Positions 1-7,427 of a stretch of 64,000 nucleotides of DNA are shown here, piece by piece. This DNA comes from Lachnospiraceae bacterium (lineage in GTDB: Bacteria; Bacillota; Clostridia; Lachnospirales; Lachnospiraceae), in NCBI GenBank assembly GCA_017634455.1, contig JAGBNK010000019.1:62001-126000 (forward strand). Reading direction: 5' to 3'. Positions within the stretch are counted from its first letter, which is position 1. Each line of letters opens with the position of its first letter. The notes under the pieces are model-generated. The model was given only the letters and a program-made list of their open reading frames with translations, had not been told where the DNA came from and searched no databases. The position numbers were made by a program, and so were the translations under genes.

Positions 1-250
1 CTGCAGCAATACGCAACTCAGTACCCCAACCGCCTACGCCTGAACTGAAATCAAACATGAGATTAGTCATATCCTCATAAGTCAGTTCCTTCTCTTCGTT
101 ATCATTTTCCAAAGTATTATCCTCAGCTATCACATCTATCTTGACGCTGTTTGCTGATTCGTCAGTTGTATCATCAGCCTTTCTTCCGCACGCAAAAAGG
201 GACAATGAAAGTACGCCTATCATTAGTCCCATTACAATTCTTTTCTTCAT
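1..250 (-). CDS. Lipoprotein, N-terminal part (truncated by window edge)
   Basis: Reading the minus strand from the ATG at 250-248 gives a typical lipoprotein precursor: MKKR, a hydrophobic stretch, and the lipobox L-F-A-C with the cysteine at residue 21, then an acidic Asp/Glu/Asn-rich linker (about residues 24-56) before the frame leaves the window at residue 83. It should be exported, lipidated on the cysteine and held on the outer face of the membrane. The visible part does not name a function. The ribosome binding site is GGGGGA, 6-7 bases before the ATG. It lies downstream of, and in the same direction as, the histidine kinase gene. Confidence 0.75.
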   Translation of the reverse strand, partial: MKKRIVMGLMIGVLSLSLFACGRKADDTTDESANSVKIDVIAEDNTLENDNEEKELTYEDMTNLMFDFSSGVGGWGTELRIAA

Positions 251-278
251 TTATTATTCCCCCATAAATATCATTTTA

Positions 279-320
279 GTGCAGCTTGATTTCTCGCTGT
301 TGTCTCAAATCAAGCTACAC
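279..320 (-). terminator. Hairpin between histidine kinase and lipoprotein genes
   Basis: A 10-bp perfect inverted repeat (AGCTTGATTT at 283-292 and its complement at 307-316), extended by three more pairs, sits downstream of the kinase stop and upstream of the lipoprotein start. It lacks a clean U-run on the minus strand, so it may be a weak terminator or a leader/processing hairpin. Confidence 0.4.
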
Positions 321-406
321 TCCTATGATACCATATCTCCCCCTGAATTCCACTTATTTTCTATACTTTCGGCTGTTGCAAAAAGCTTGTAAATATATCA
401 GATTTT

Positions 407-2023
407 CTAAAAAATCAATTGTATTTTAAATAAGTCTCCTTCCACTGACAACTCCATAGTTCCACCCATGAGTTTAGTAAGTGATTGCGCAATTGAAAGT
501 CCCAATCCGCTACCCTCAGTATTTCTTGAGGAATCCCCTCTGACGAACCTCTGCATAAGTTCTTCACTGGAAATATTTAATGGTTCCCTGGAAATATTCA
601 AAAATGATATAACAGTGTTTTCACCTGATTTTTCAAGATTAATATATGCACGGGTATTAGGCTGAGAATACTTGCAAATATTATTCATAAGATTATCAAA
701 TACTCTCCATAAATAACGGCTGTCTGCATTTATTTGTATCTCCTCCTGCGGCAACTTAATATTAAGTTCAATACCTGAATTCATCAGTTTCTCCTGGAAC
801 TCTCCAACAGTCTGATTTAGCAGTACACATGCATTTACCTGCTCCATATGTAATTCTACATTTCCAGTAGAAGCTTTGGATGCATCCAACAGATCCTGTA
901 ACAATTTCTTCAATCTCTGTGATTGACGAGCCAACACTTCCAAGTACTCCTTAGCCTTGGCATTTTCCAATTTCTCTTTACCTAACAAATCCACATAATT
1001 AATAATTGAAGTAAGAGGAGTCTTGATATCGTGACTTACATTTGTTATAAGTTCTGTCTGGAATCTCTCAGATTTCATGCGCTGCTCAATTGCCACATCC
1101 AGGCCGTTTTTGATCGAGTTCAGATAATCTCCTTCCTCCTTCAAATCTATATACATTTTCTCCGTGTTAACTTCTGCTTCCAAATCGCCTGCTGCAATTC
1201 TCTTGGTAGCATCCTTTATTATGCCAAACTGCTTAATAATGGTATAAATCACAATCATAAATGCTATTTTTTCAAACATCCATAAAAAGATCAAAAGCCC
1301 AAATGCATTCAAATCCATACAGTTCAACATTAGAACTAATTCTACAAAGGAAATTAATGCAAATAGCATCCATATACGACGCTGCATTTTCACCTGTGCA
1401 GCATATCGGCGTATATTTTCCATAACATTCTTTAACCGACTGTAAAAAAATGACCACACTTTATATATAATAGTATTTCTCCACCACTTTGGCATTTTAA
1501 AATTTACTGACAATGTCATGACATAAAGCAAAGCTACAGCCACCATAGCCACAGCAATGAGGCATATCATCAACACAATTATTCCAGCCATATTACTGCC
1601 CATTTCAAGCACATAACTGAGCTCTGCCAGCAAACTCATTGCCAATCCTTCTAGCACCATGAATATACCAAAATTTAGATCCAATGGTATCTTTGACAAT
1701 CCACGTCTCTGAACCTGTAACTCTTTATCTACAACATAGTACCCTGATATAGTCATATAACCTATAAAGAAGAAAATACTGCATATTATACCAACTACCA
1801 ATCCCAGATAAATACAGATATCCGACATATTTTCAATCCCATGCACATAATCCTCGATATAATCAACCTGAAGTTCTCTATACAGGTCTCCACTTCCATA
1901 TTCCAACAGCATACTCTTCAATAATATATTACAGAATTCTACTATTGAAAATGATATTGATAAAACTGACAACACAAAAAATATTATTTTGGCCGAAGGT
2001 TTTCCTTTTAATTTCTCAAACAT
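407..2023 (-). CDS. Membrane sensor histidine kinase (two-component system)
   Basis: Sensor kinase that should autophosphorylate on histidine and pass phosphate to the regulator encoded just upstream. About six hydrophobic segments fill the first ~275 residues, followed by a HAMP-like linker and an H-box SHDIKTPLTS near residue 330. An N-box (DNLMNNICKY) and a G-box (GSGLGLSI) complete the HATPase domain at the C terminus. The ATG at 2023 is preferred to an in-frame upstream start at 2047 because GAGAGGAAG lies just before it; the upstream start would overlap the regulator more and has no such site. Its 538 residues fit VanS/BceS-like kinases with a large membrane domain. The signal it senses cannot be read from sequence. 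Confidence 0.93.
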   Translation of the reverse strand: MFEKLKGKPSAKIIFFVLSVLSISFSIVEFCNILLKSMLLEYGSGDLYRELQVDYIEDYVHGIENMSDICIYLGLVVGIICSIFFFIGYMTISGYYVVDKELQVQRRGLSKIPLDLNFGIFMVLEGLAMSLLAELSYVLEMGSNMAGIIVLMICLIAVAMVAVALLYVMTLSVNFKMPKWWRNTIIYKVWSFFYSRLKNVMENIRRYAAQVKMQRRIWMLFALISFVELVLMLNCMDLNAFGLLIFLWMFEKIAFMIVIYTIIKQFGIIKDATKRIAAGDLEAEVNTEKMYIDLKEEGDYLNSIKNGLDVAIEQRMKSERFQTELITNVSHDIKTPLTSIINYVDLLGKEKLENAKAKEYLEVLARQSQRLKKLLQDLLDASKASTGNVELHMEQVNACVLLNQTVGEFQEKLMNSGIELNIKLPQEEIQINADSRYLWRVFDNLMNNICKYSQPNTRAYINLEKSGENTVISFLNISREPLNISSEELMQRFVRGDSSRNTEGSGLGLSIAQSLTKLMGGTMELSVEGDLFKIQLIF

Positions 2024-2036
2024 ATCATTCTTCCTC

Positions 2037-2774
2037 TCAATTATCACTCATTTTGTAACCATGTCCCCATACGGCTATGAGATAACGAGGGTTTGCAGGG
2101 TCGTACTCCAACTTCTCCCGTAAGTGTCGTACATGCACTGCCACGGTATTTTCTGCTCCATAAGACGGATCCTGCCACACCTCCTGATATATTTCCTGAG
2201 GCGAATATACTTTACCAGGATGCTTCATAAGCAGTTTCAAGATGTCATATTCTCGCGGAGTCAGGTTTACATTTTCACCATCCAGAGTAACTTCCTTGGA
2301 TCTGTCATCAAGCTCAATCCCACCAATGACCAGCTTATTGTCTTCTTGTCCACCTTGTGAAAATGCGCCCTTCGCTCCACCTAACATCATATATCTGCGC
2401 AACTGGGATTTTACCCTTGCAATTAATTCCACCGGATTAAATGGTTTGGTAATATAATCATCTGCACCAACATTTAATCCCAGCACCTTATCCATATCCT
2501 CTGATTTGGCTGTAAGCAAAATCACAGGAATATTATAGGATTTGCGAAGCTCCACCATGGCCTCAATTCCATCCATCTGCGGCATCATTATATCCATCAG
2601 AACAAGATGAATATTATCTGCTTCCCCGGAACTAGCTCCATTATATTTCTGAAGCATCTCCAGAGCTTCAATGCCATTATAGGCTTCCACAACATCATAT
2701 CCCTCACCAGTCAGATATATCTTCAAAGCATTTACAATATCTCTCTCGTCATCACACACAAGAATTTTGTACAT
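2037..2774 (-). CDS. OmpR/PhoB-family response regulator
   Basis: The receiver domain (about 1-125) shows the acidic pair CDDE, the phospho-acceptor Asp in LVLMDIMMPQMDG, the conserved Thr in LLTAKS and the Lys in ITKPF. The C-terminal winged helix (about 150-245) has LTPREYDILKLL and the wing GHGYKM. It binds DNA as a phosphorylated dimer. The ATG at 2774 follows a GGAG by nine bases and begins MYKILVCDDE as in relatives; an in-frame ATG at 2789 lacks a site. The kinase gene follows 13 bases downstream of its stop, so the two are co-transcribed and form one system. Confidence 0.95.
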   Translation of the reverse strand: MYKILVCDDERDIVNALKIYLTGEGYDVVEAYNGIEALEMLQKYNGASSGEADNIHLVLMDIMMPQMDGIEAMVELRKSYNIPVILLTAKSEDMDKVLGLNVGADDYITKPFNPVELIARVKSQLRRYMMLGGAKGAFSQGGQEDNKLVIGGIELDDRSKEVTLDGENVNLTPREYDILKLLMKHPGKVYSPQEIYQEVWQDPSYGAENTVAVHVRHLREKLEYDPANPRYLIAVWGHGYKMSDN

Positions 2775-2902
2775 AGTTATAATCTCCATTAATATTTTGC
2801 AAAATATTTATTACGCTTTTCATTCTATACTATTCAATTTTAAGATTAAATATGTGAAGTCATTAAGATTTGTTTAAGAATATATGTAATTGAACAAGTT
2901 TA

Positions 2903-3475
2903 CTATATACAAAGGCTTCCTTTCTGAGTCTTGACTGCTAACTGTGATAAACTCTTCCCTTCCTGATGTAGTCGTCGATATACCTCAGTACATTTCTTAT
3001 ATCTGTTAAATGTTCTTTCGGCTTCTGCCGGGTTCGAATATGCTTTCCAACAACCAGAACACTGCACTCCCTGGCAAGGATTTGCCATAAACTGTTTCAC
3101 ATCGGATGGAGGATATCCCAGAAACAATCCAATCTCATGAGGGAATTCGCTGTCCTCTGCCAAATGATGAATCAATTGAACCAGACAGCTCATAGTACTT
3201 GTACACGCATATCCTTTCTTTTCCAGTATCTCAAGGGCCTCCGGACTATTTAAATCTCTTTCCAGCAAATCCGGTCTGTAAATATATACAAGCGCGTACT
3301 TATCAGTAATCTGAACTGGAACAGTTCTCAAGCCTTTACTCAATAATACATTATTCAACTCTCTAATTTCATCATAAATGTTTGAAAGATCTTCCAGTTG
3401 TATTCTGAATAAATTTCCAGTCTTAATTCCCGCAAGTGTAGGGGAACAATGTTCTATAACATATTTCTCCGGCAT
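2903..3475 (-). CDS. DUF3793 family protein
   Basis: A soluble 190-residue protein matching the Clostridia family DUF3793, recognised by the segment HEIGLFLGYPPSDVKQFM followed by a cysteine-containing tail (CQGVQCSGCWK) and an arginine-rich YKKCTEVYRRL region. The biochemical role of the family is not established. The cysteine cluster may bind metal or be redox active, which is inference. It is a single gene in front of the two-component system, and the region upstream carries two copies of the GTTAGT-N4-ACTAAC palindrome, so it is probably tightly regulated, possibly by metal or redox state. Confidence 0.85.
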   Translation of the reverse strand: MPEKYVIEHCSPTLAGIKTGNLFRIQLEDLSNIYDEIRELNNVLLSKGLRTVPVQITDKYALVYIYRPDLLERDLNSPEALEILEKKGYACTSTMSCLVQLIHHLAEDSEFPHEIGLFLGYPPSDVKQFMANPCQGVQCSGCWKAYSNPAEAERTFNRYKKCTEVYRRLHQEGKSLSQLAVKTQKGSLCI

Positions 3476-3616
3476 GTTTTTATTCTCCTATTTCTACGCT
3501 ACAGCGCCCACCCCGCGCTTACCAGTTTTCCTTGATCAATATGTATACAGGTCAACCTGGCAATATAGATTACAACAACTTGCTTATTTGTAAGACCAGC
3601 AATAAATGAATAAGCA

Positions 3617-3634
3617 GGTTAGTTGTAACTAACC
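3617..3634. promoter_or_regulatory. Palindromic operator candidate, copy 1
   Basis: GGTTAGTTGTAACTAACC is an 8-bp inverted repeat with a 2-base centre. The core GTTAGT-N4-ACTAAC recurs at 3677-3692 and 15320-15335. Inverted repeats of this length in intergenic DNA usually mark dimeric repressors; DtxR/MarR-type or Crp/Fnr-type regulators are candidates, but the binding protein is not identified. Confidence 0.6.
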
Positions 3635-3676
3635 ATGCGCTAAAAAGAATCGCCGGTATGCGCCGGCGTTCTTTGA

Positions 3677-3692
3677 GTTAGTCACCACTAAC
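3677..3692. promoter_or_regulatory. Palindromic operator candidate, copy 2
   Basis: GTTAGTCACCACTAAC shares both 6-base arms with the sites at 3617 and 15320, differing only in the 4-base centre. It lies 60 bases from copy 1, about six helical turns, which would allow cooperative binding on one DNA face. Confidence 0.55.
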
Positions 3693-3776
3693 ATAGTACC
3701 ATATATTGTATTCTTGTCAAGATAATATGCTATAATAAATCTATCTTTTATGATGTATTAGGGGGAACATAAATTA

Positions 3777-5204
3777 ATGGAAGAATTAATTCAATTGAAT
3801 ACCAAATGTGGCAAAATTGTAGGGTTAAACAAAGGTGATTATTTCGAATTTCTCGGTGTAAAATTTGCCAACGCCAACAGATTTGAATATGCCACTCTCA
3901 TCACCGACTGGTCTCAGGTAACTCAGACTCCAAATGTCAGTGAAGACAATCTCAAGCGAGTAGGCGCAGATGGGGTTTATAATGCCACTCGTCATGGGGA
4001 CGCCTGCATACAGAAGCGCATTTGGTTTGAACATCTGGAGCATCCTGTTCGCAAATTCTATCACAAGGAATTCCGTGAAAATATAGATTATAACTATTCT
4101 GAGGATTGCTTGAATCTCAACATCTTAACACCTAGCGATACTATGGTAGGCAGGAACTATCCTGTTATCGTATTTATTCACGGTGGAGGTTTTGATTCAG
4201 GATGCAATTATGATAGCGCTATTGATGGAGCAGCCTTGGCACAAAAAGGTGCTATATGTGTCACCATCAACTATCGCGTTGGAATCTTCGGTTATCTCAC
4301 CAATCCAGCCATCAAGGAGCAATTCGGTCATGAGGGTAACTTCGGATTGGATGATCAGTACAAAGCTTTACAGTGGATCAAAGCCAACATCGAAGCCTTC
4401 GGTGGTGATCCGGAAAATATTACTGTAATGGGCCAGAGCGCTGGAGCAATTTCCATTCAGTATCTGGTTCTAAATAATAAATGTCAGGGATTATTCCAGC
4501 ACGCTGTAATGATGTCCGGTGCAGGACTCTTCCCTAAATTCGCTCTCCCTAGAATGGCATCTGATACCAATGAATACTGGGAAGACCTGATGAACACCAT
4601 AGGTGTCAAATCCTTTGCCGAACTTAAAAAAGCTGATGCCAAGAAGATATTTGAAGGAATCGAGGAATTGCGAACTCGTCGAAAGGACAATACCTACAAT
4701 ACCATGCCTGTTGTGGATGGATATCTCATTGACGCACCAGTTGATACAATAATCAACAATCCAATTCCTATTGATTATATGATTGGCTATACCAATAATG
4801 ACATGTATGCTATCATAATGTCTGCTATTGGCAATAAATTCGGCAAATCAGTAGGCGCATATATATACTATTTTGATATAGATGCTCCAGGAGCAGATGA
4901 TAATAGAGCATTTCACTCTGCTGATATCAGATATATGTTTGGTACTTTGGACAGAAGCCATAGACCTTACAGACCTTGTGATTATCTGATTTCAGATATG
5001 ATGATAGATTATCTCATAGCATTTGCCAAAACGGGAAATCCAAATCATAACGGTGCTCCACATTGGGATAAAGCAGGAAACAAAGCCCTTCATCTCCTGC
5101 CAAATATTGATGAAGCCAAAATGTCCCGACCAGGCAAATGGAAACTATTGGTAAATACAATTACCAAGGGTGACCCAAAGGCAATTATGCCAGAATCTAA
5201 ATAA
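3777..5204 (+). CDS. Type-B carboxylesterase/lipase
   Basis: Alpha/beta-hydrolase of the carboxylesterase type-B family, expected to hydrolyse ester bonds such as acetyl or feruloyl groups on plant polymers. Visible motifs are the oxyanion-hole HGGGFDSG near residue 135, the early signature EDCLNLNI near 110, and the nucleophile elbow GQSAGA with Ser at about residue 220. No signal peptide is seen, so it is probably cytoplasmic. Its 475 residues are normal for bacterial members. The start follows a strong GGGGGA site. It lies downstream of the operator-rich region and 24 bases before a small gene with which it is probably co-transcribed. Confidence 0.9.
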   Translation: MEELIQLNTKCGKIVGLNKGDYFEFLGVKFANANRFEYATLITDWSQVTQTPNVSEDNLKRVGADGVYNATRHGDACIQKRIWFEHLEHPVRKFYHKEFRENIDYNYSEDCLNLNILTPSDTMVGRNYPVIVFIHGGGFDSGCNYDSAIDGAALAQKGAICVTINYRVGIFGYLTNPAIKEQFGHEGNFGLDDQYKALQWIKANIEAFGGDPENITVMGQSAGAISIQYLVLNNKCQGLFQHAVMMSGAGLFPKFALPRMASDTNEYWEDLMNTIGVKSFAELKKADAKKIFEGIEELRTRRKDNTYNTMPVVDGYLIDAPVDTIINNPIPIDYMIGYTNNDMYAIIMSAIGNKFGKSVGAYIYYFDIDAPGADDNRAFHSADIRYMFGTLDRSHRPYRPCDYLISDMMIDYLIAFAKTGNPNHNGAPHWDKAGNKALHLLPNIDEAKMSRPGKWKLLVNTITKGDPKAIMPESK

Positions 5205-5228
5205 TATAAGATAATAAGGCGGTAAAAT

Positions 5229-5672
5229 ATGTACTTTAAAGCAGAACAGGAATATGTAATCGACAAAGATACAATTTATAAATATTTCCTCCGTAACTTA
5301 ATGGAGAGTTTCAGATACGGCAAGGCTGATCTCATCTGGAACAGAGGCGAGTATCTCTCTATGATATACGGAGCTGCTTACTGCGATATGAAGCCAGATG
5401 TAGCCAAAATCGTCTGTCCTCTGGCAGGCTTATATCGTGCTCTGTATGTAACCAGAGTAAATCCTGATATTGCTCTCGATATGTTGGATGTATATGTGGA
5501 TGAGCAAAGTGATAATATTTACCGACATACACATAATCTACTGTCTCGTATTAAACCAGTTATAAATTCAGATGATACAACTGCAGAAGATATAACAGAT
5601 ACATGCAACAAAATAGGCGAGCCTGAGCTCGCCTCCGTTGCTGTCAAAGTATATAATTTAATCACAGGTTAG
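5229..5672 (+). CDS. Hypothetical protein in the esterase operon
   Basis: A 147-residue soluble, acidic, probably mainly helical protein that I do not recognise. It starts 24 bases after the esterase stop with a modest AAGGCGG site, so it should be on the same transcript. There is no signal peptide, membrane segment or familiar metal motif. The stop codon overlaps the stop of the convergent C_GCAxxG_C_C gene by a few bases. A palindromic GGCGAG/CTCGCC hairpin lies inside its last codons (about 5617-5634) and may slow or end transcription there. Confidence 0.7.
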   Translation: MYFKAEQEYVIDKDTIYKYFLRNLMESFRYGKADLIWNRGEYLSMIYGAAYCDMKPDVAKIVCPLAGLYRALYVTRVNPDIALDMLDVYVDEQSDNIYRHTHNLLSRIKPVINSDDTTAEDITDTCNKIGEPELASVAVKVYNLITG

Positions 5673-6061
5673 ACATCTAATGTCTCACCCAAGGCCAAAA
5701 CTGCATTTCTCACACAATTTGGGCATTCGCAAAGCACGCGTCCAGTCTCAATTCCTTTGAGATCTTTGCAGATTGTTGCGCCACATTTATCATTGAATTT
5801 CGACATAATCTCTCTGGAATATCTAGGAGTTCCCATTCCATCAGTGATGCATCCTGCTACCATTGTAGCTCCTATCAAAGCACCACAAGTGCTCTCCATG
5901 CATCCCATACCAGCTGCAAAACCTGAAGCCAGTTTTCCAAACTCTTCTGGATTTACATCCATCTTGTCCTCAAAAACCTTTAACACTGACTGAGTGCAGT
6001 TGCACTGTCCAGTTGCCTTTAATTGTGCTGCTAAATCAGCTCTTTCTTCTATTGTCATCAT
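5669..6061 (-). CDS. C_GCAxxG_C_C family redox protein
   Basis: A 130-residue cysteine-rich protein of the C_GCAxxG_C_C family. It has CNCTQSVL near residue 20, a GFAAGMGCMESTCGALIGA core (about 47-66), and late cysteines in CGATICKDL and CECPNCV. Proteins of this family are thought to be redox active and are often encoded with Fe-S proteins, but no reaction is proven. The start codon overlaps the end of the NapH-like gene (ATGATG across the stop), so the two are translationally coupled. It is the last gene of a three-gene redox operon. Confidence 0.88.
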   Translation of the reverse strand: MMTIEERADLAAQLKATGQCNCTQSVLKVFEDKMDVNPEEFGKLASGFAAGMGCMESTCGALIGATMVAGCITDGMGTPRYSREIMSKFNDKCGATICKDLKGIETGRVLCECPNCVRNAVLALGETLDV

Positions 6062-6648
6062 TTTCTATCTCCATTCGCTTTTAATTGACATATACCCTGA
6101 GTCATAGTGCCCATTGGACAAAATGTACACCAGGTACGTTCTCTATATAACACCATTACAATGAGGCCTATCAAAGTCGATGTAAGCATCAAGCTGTAGA
6201 ATCCATAGCTAAACTGAACCATCCACTGGGGGAAAGGTCCACCTGAATATGCCCATTGCCATGGCACTTTAAATGTCCAGAATAATTTTACTACCTGTTT
6301 CAATCCAGATGCGCCTGCAAACACCTGATAAGTCTGAAATATCATTGTGCCAAACATAATTAGGAAGAAAATCATAAAGCCATATCTAAACCACTTTGAT
6401 GAAATCCATCTAGGTGCAGGTTTTCTTCTGGAGCATTTTGCATTTCTACCTAAAATCCAAAACAGTTGTCCGCGTCCACACATGTGATTGCAGAACCATT
6501 TATTTCCGCCTACAAGTGCAAAGATAAGAGGTAAGATAAAATCAATCAGTCCCAGCCACGCAAACATAATATTAAAGAATCCCAATGCAAAATATACAAT
6601 GGACCAAATCCATAGATAATCATACCAATTTTTCTTCTTATTTGCCAT
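6058..6648 (-). CDS. NapH/YccM-like membrane 4Fe-4S protein
   Basis: Polytopic membrane protein with about four transmembrane segments and two cysteine motifs at membrane edges: CNHMCGRGQLFW (about residues 53-64) and CTFCPMGTMTQGIC near the C terminus. This is the Fer4_5-type arrangement of NapH, NosR and YccM, which move electrons between membrane and Fe-S partners. At 196 residues it lacks the soluble ferredoxin domain of longer members, and that domain is supplied by the preceding gene. A GGAGG site lies inside the end of the ferredoxin gene (11-bp overlap), so translation is coupled. Confidence 0.88.
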   Translation of the reverse strand: MANKKKNWYDYLWIWSIVYFALGFFNIMFAWLGLIDFILPLIFALVGGNKWFCNHMCGRGQLFWILGRNAKCSRRKPAPRWISSKWFRYGFMIFFLIMFGTMIFQTYQVFAGASGLKQVVKLFWTFKVPWQWAYSGGPFPQWMVQFSYGFYSLMLTSTLIGLIVMVLYRERTWCTFCPMGTMTQGICQLKANGDRK

Positions 6649-6856
6649 TTCTTGCCTCCATATCTTCTATGTCCAGTAATGTAATCACATTTGCAGGGCA
6701 CGCCTTCTCACATATTCCACATCCAACACATCTATCAACATCCACCTGGGCATAGCAGCCTCTATTGATAGAAATTGCTCCCCGTGGGCACTGATTAGCG
6801 CATACGCCACAGGCAACACACACTTCTATATTCACAGTTGCTCTTCTCTTGCTCAT
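6638..6856 (-). CDS. 2[4Fe-4S] ferredoxin
   Basis: A 72-residue ferredoxin with two complete cluster motifs, CVACGVCANQCPRG and CVGCGICEKACPAN, and therefore two [4Fe-4S] clusters. The ATG at 6856 begins MSKRR; a TTG two codons earlier (6862) is a possible alternative and stands closer to GGAAGG. It is the first gene of the operon with the NapH-like protein and the C_GCAxxG_C_C protein, and presumably feeds or accepts electrons from that membrane protein. It is divergent from the HxlR-type regulator, which probably controls it. Confidence 0.93.
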   Translation of the reverse strand: MSKRRATVNIEVCVACGVCANQCPRGAISINRGCYAQVDVDRCVGCGICEKACPANVITLLDIEDMEARNGK

Positions 6857-6963
6857 ATACAATACATTCCTTCCACAATAACTATTTGATTTTTTTCTGG
6901 TTGAGACTTAATATATTATAAGTGGTACGGAAAATATATCAAGTACGCAAAATTTATTAACCT

Positions 6964-6981
6964 GGTAAGAAAAAACTTACC
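6964..6981. promoter_or_regulatory. Inverted repeat between ferredoxin operon and HxlR gene
   Basis: GGTAAG and CTTACC flank six A residues in the 199-bp divergent intergenic region. The position fits an operator for the adjacent HxlR-family regulator, whose dimers bind short inverted repeats. A pair of GTAC steps (about 6926 and 6942) is a second candidate. Confidence 0.45.
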
Positions 6982-7055
6982 TGGGATTCCACAGGATTAT
7001 GTTCATTATTATTTATGGATTAATAAATTTCAAATATTAGAAGGAGGATAAGCGC

Positions 7056-7397
7056 ATGGGAAGAAATAAGAAAGAGCCTCTCTGCGATGACTTAGCCGGA
7101 GATGGATGCGGTCTGAAGAAGGTATTAAACATTGTCGGTGGCAAATGGAAAATCATGATATTATGTGTAATCGACAACAACGAAGTAATACGATACGGAG
7201 ATTTACGCCGTTCAGTATACGGAATAACCAATACTATGTTGGCTCAATCTCTCAAAGATCTGGAAAATGATGGCCTGGTAAAAAGGACTCAATATGATGA
7301 GATGCCTGTCAGGGTAGAGTATTCTCTCACGCCCAAAGCAACTTCACTAATACCTATACTACTTGACCTAAAAAAATGGGGCGAGGATAATCTGTGA
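7056..7397 (+). CDS. HxlR-family transcriptional regulator
   Basis: A 113-residue winged-helix regulator with the HxlR signature: an N-terminal Cys in DGCGLKKVL, VGGKWKIMIL, the recognition region DLRRSVYGITNTMLAQSLKDLENDGLV, and a wing with VEYSLT. Family members such as YodB, HypR and HxlR often sense electrophiles or redox stress through cysteines. Here there are cysteines at about residues 10, 17 and 32. A strong AGGAGG site precedes the ATG. It is divergent from the ferredoxin/NapH-like/C_GCAxxG operon, so that operon is the likely target together with its own gene. Confidence 0.92.
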   Translation: MGRNKKEPLCDDLAGDGCGLKKVLNIVGGKWKIMILCVIDNNEVIRYGDLRRSVYGITNTMLAQSLKDLENDGLVKRTQYDEMPVRVEYSLTPKATSLIPILLDLKKWGEDNL

Positions 7398-7409
7398 TTA
7401 TCCTCACCC
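7379..7409. terminator. Bidirectional terminator between HxlR gene and hydrogenase operon
   Basis: A 10-bp perfect stem (GAGGATAATC and complement) extended by GGG/CCC, loop TGT. On the minus strand it is followed by a seven-U run serving the hydrogenase gene; on the plus strand it spans the HxlR stop codon and is followed by a U-rich stretch. Confidence 0.8.
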
Positions 7410-7427
7410 TCTTATATTTATATGTAA

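Larger units (their letters stand above)
3476..3776. other. Structured intergenic region between divergent DUF3793 and esterase genes
   Basis: No gene is seen. The stretch holds an inverted repeat TGCTTATT/AATAAGCA (3581-3588 and 3609-3616), two GTTAGT-type palindromes (3617-3634, 3677-3692), a GC-rich hairpin between them (3646-3672, stem CGCCGG), and a candidate -10 TATAAT at 3731-3736 for the rightward esterase gene. The A-run left of the hairpin would give a U-run on the minus strand, so it resembles a leftward terminator, although it lies upstream of both genes. Confidence 0.6.

Noticed and set aside
141-392. Plus-strand frame over the lipoprotein start
   Set aside because: Antisense to a convincing lipoprotein signal peptide and hairpin; no ribosome binding site.
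3646-3672. GC-rich hairpin as a known riboswitch
   Set aside because: Too short, and no recognised aptamer core; described only as a hairpin.
5617-5634. GGCGAG/CTCGCC hairpin as a terminator
   Set aside because: It lies inside a coding frame and is not followed by a T-run.
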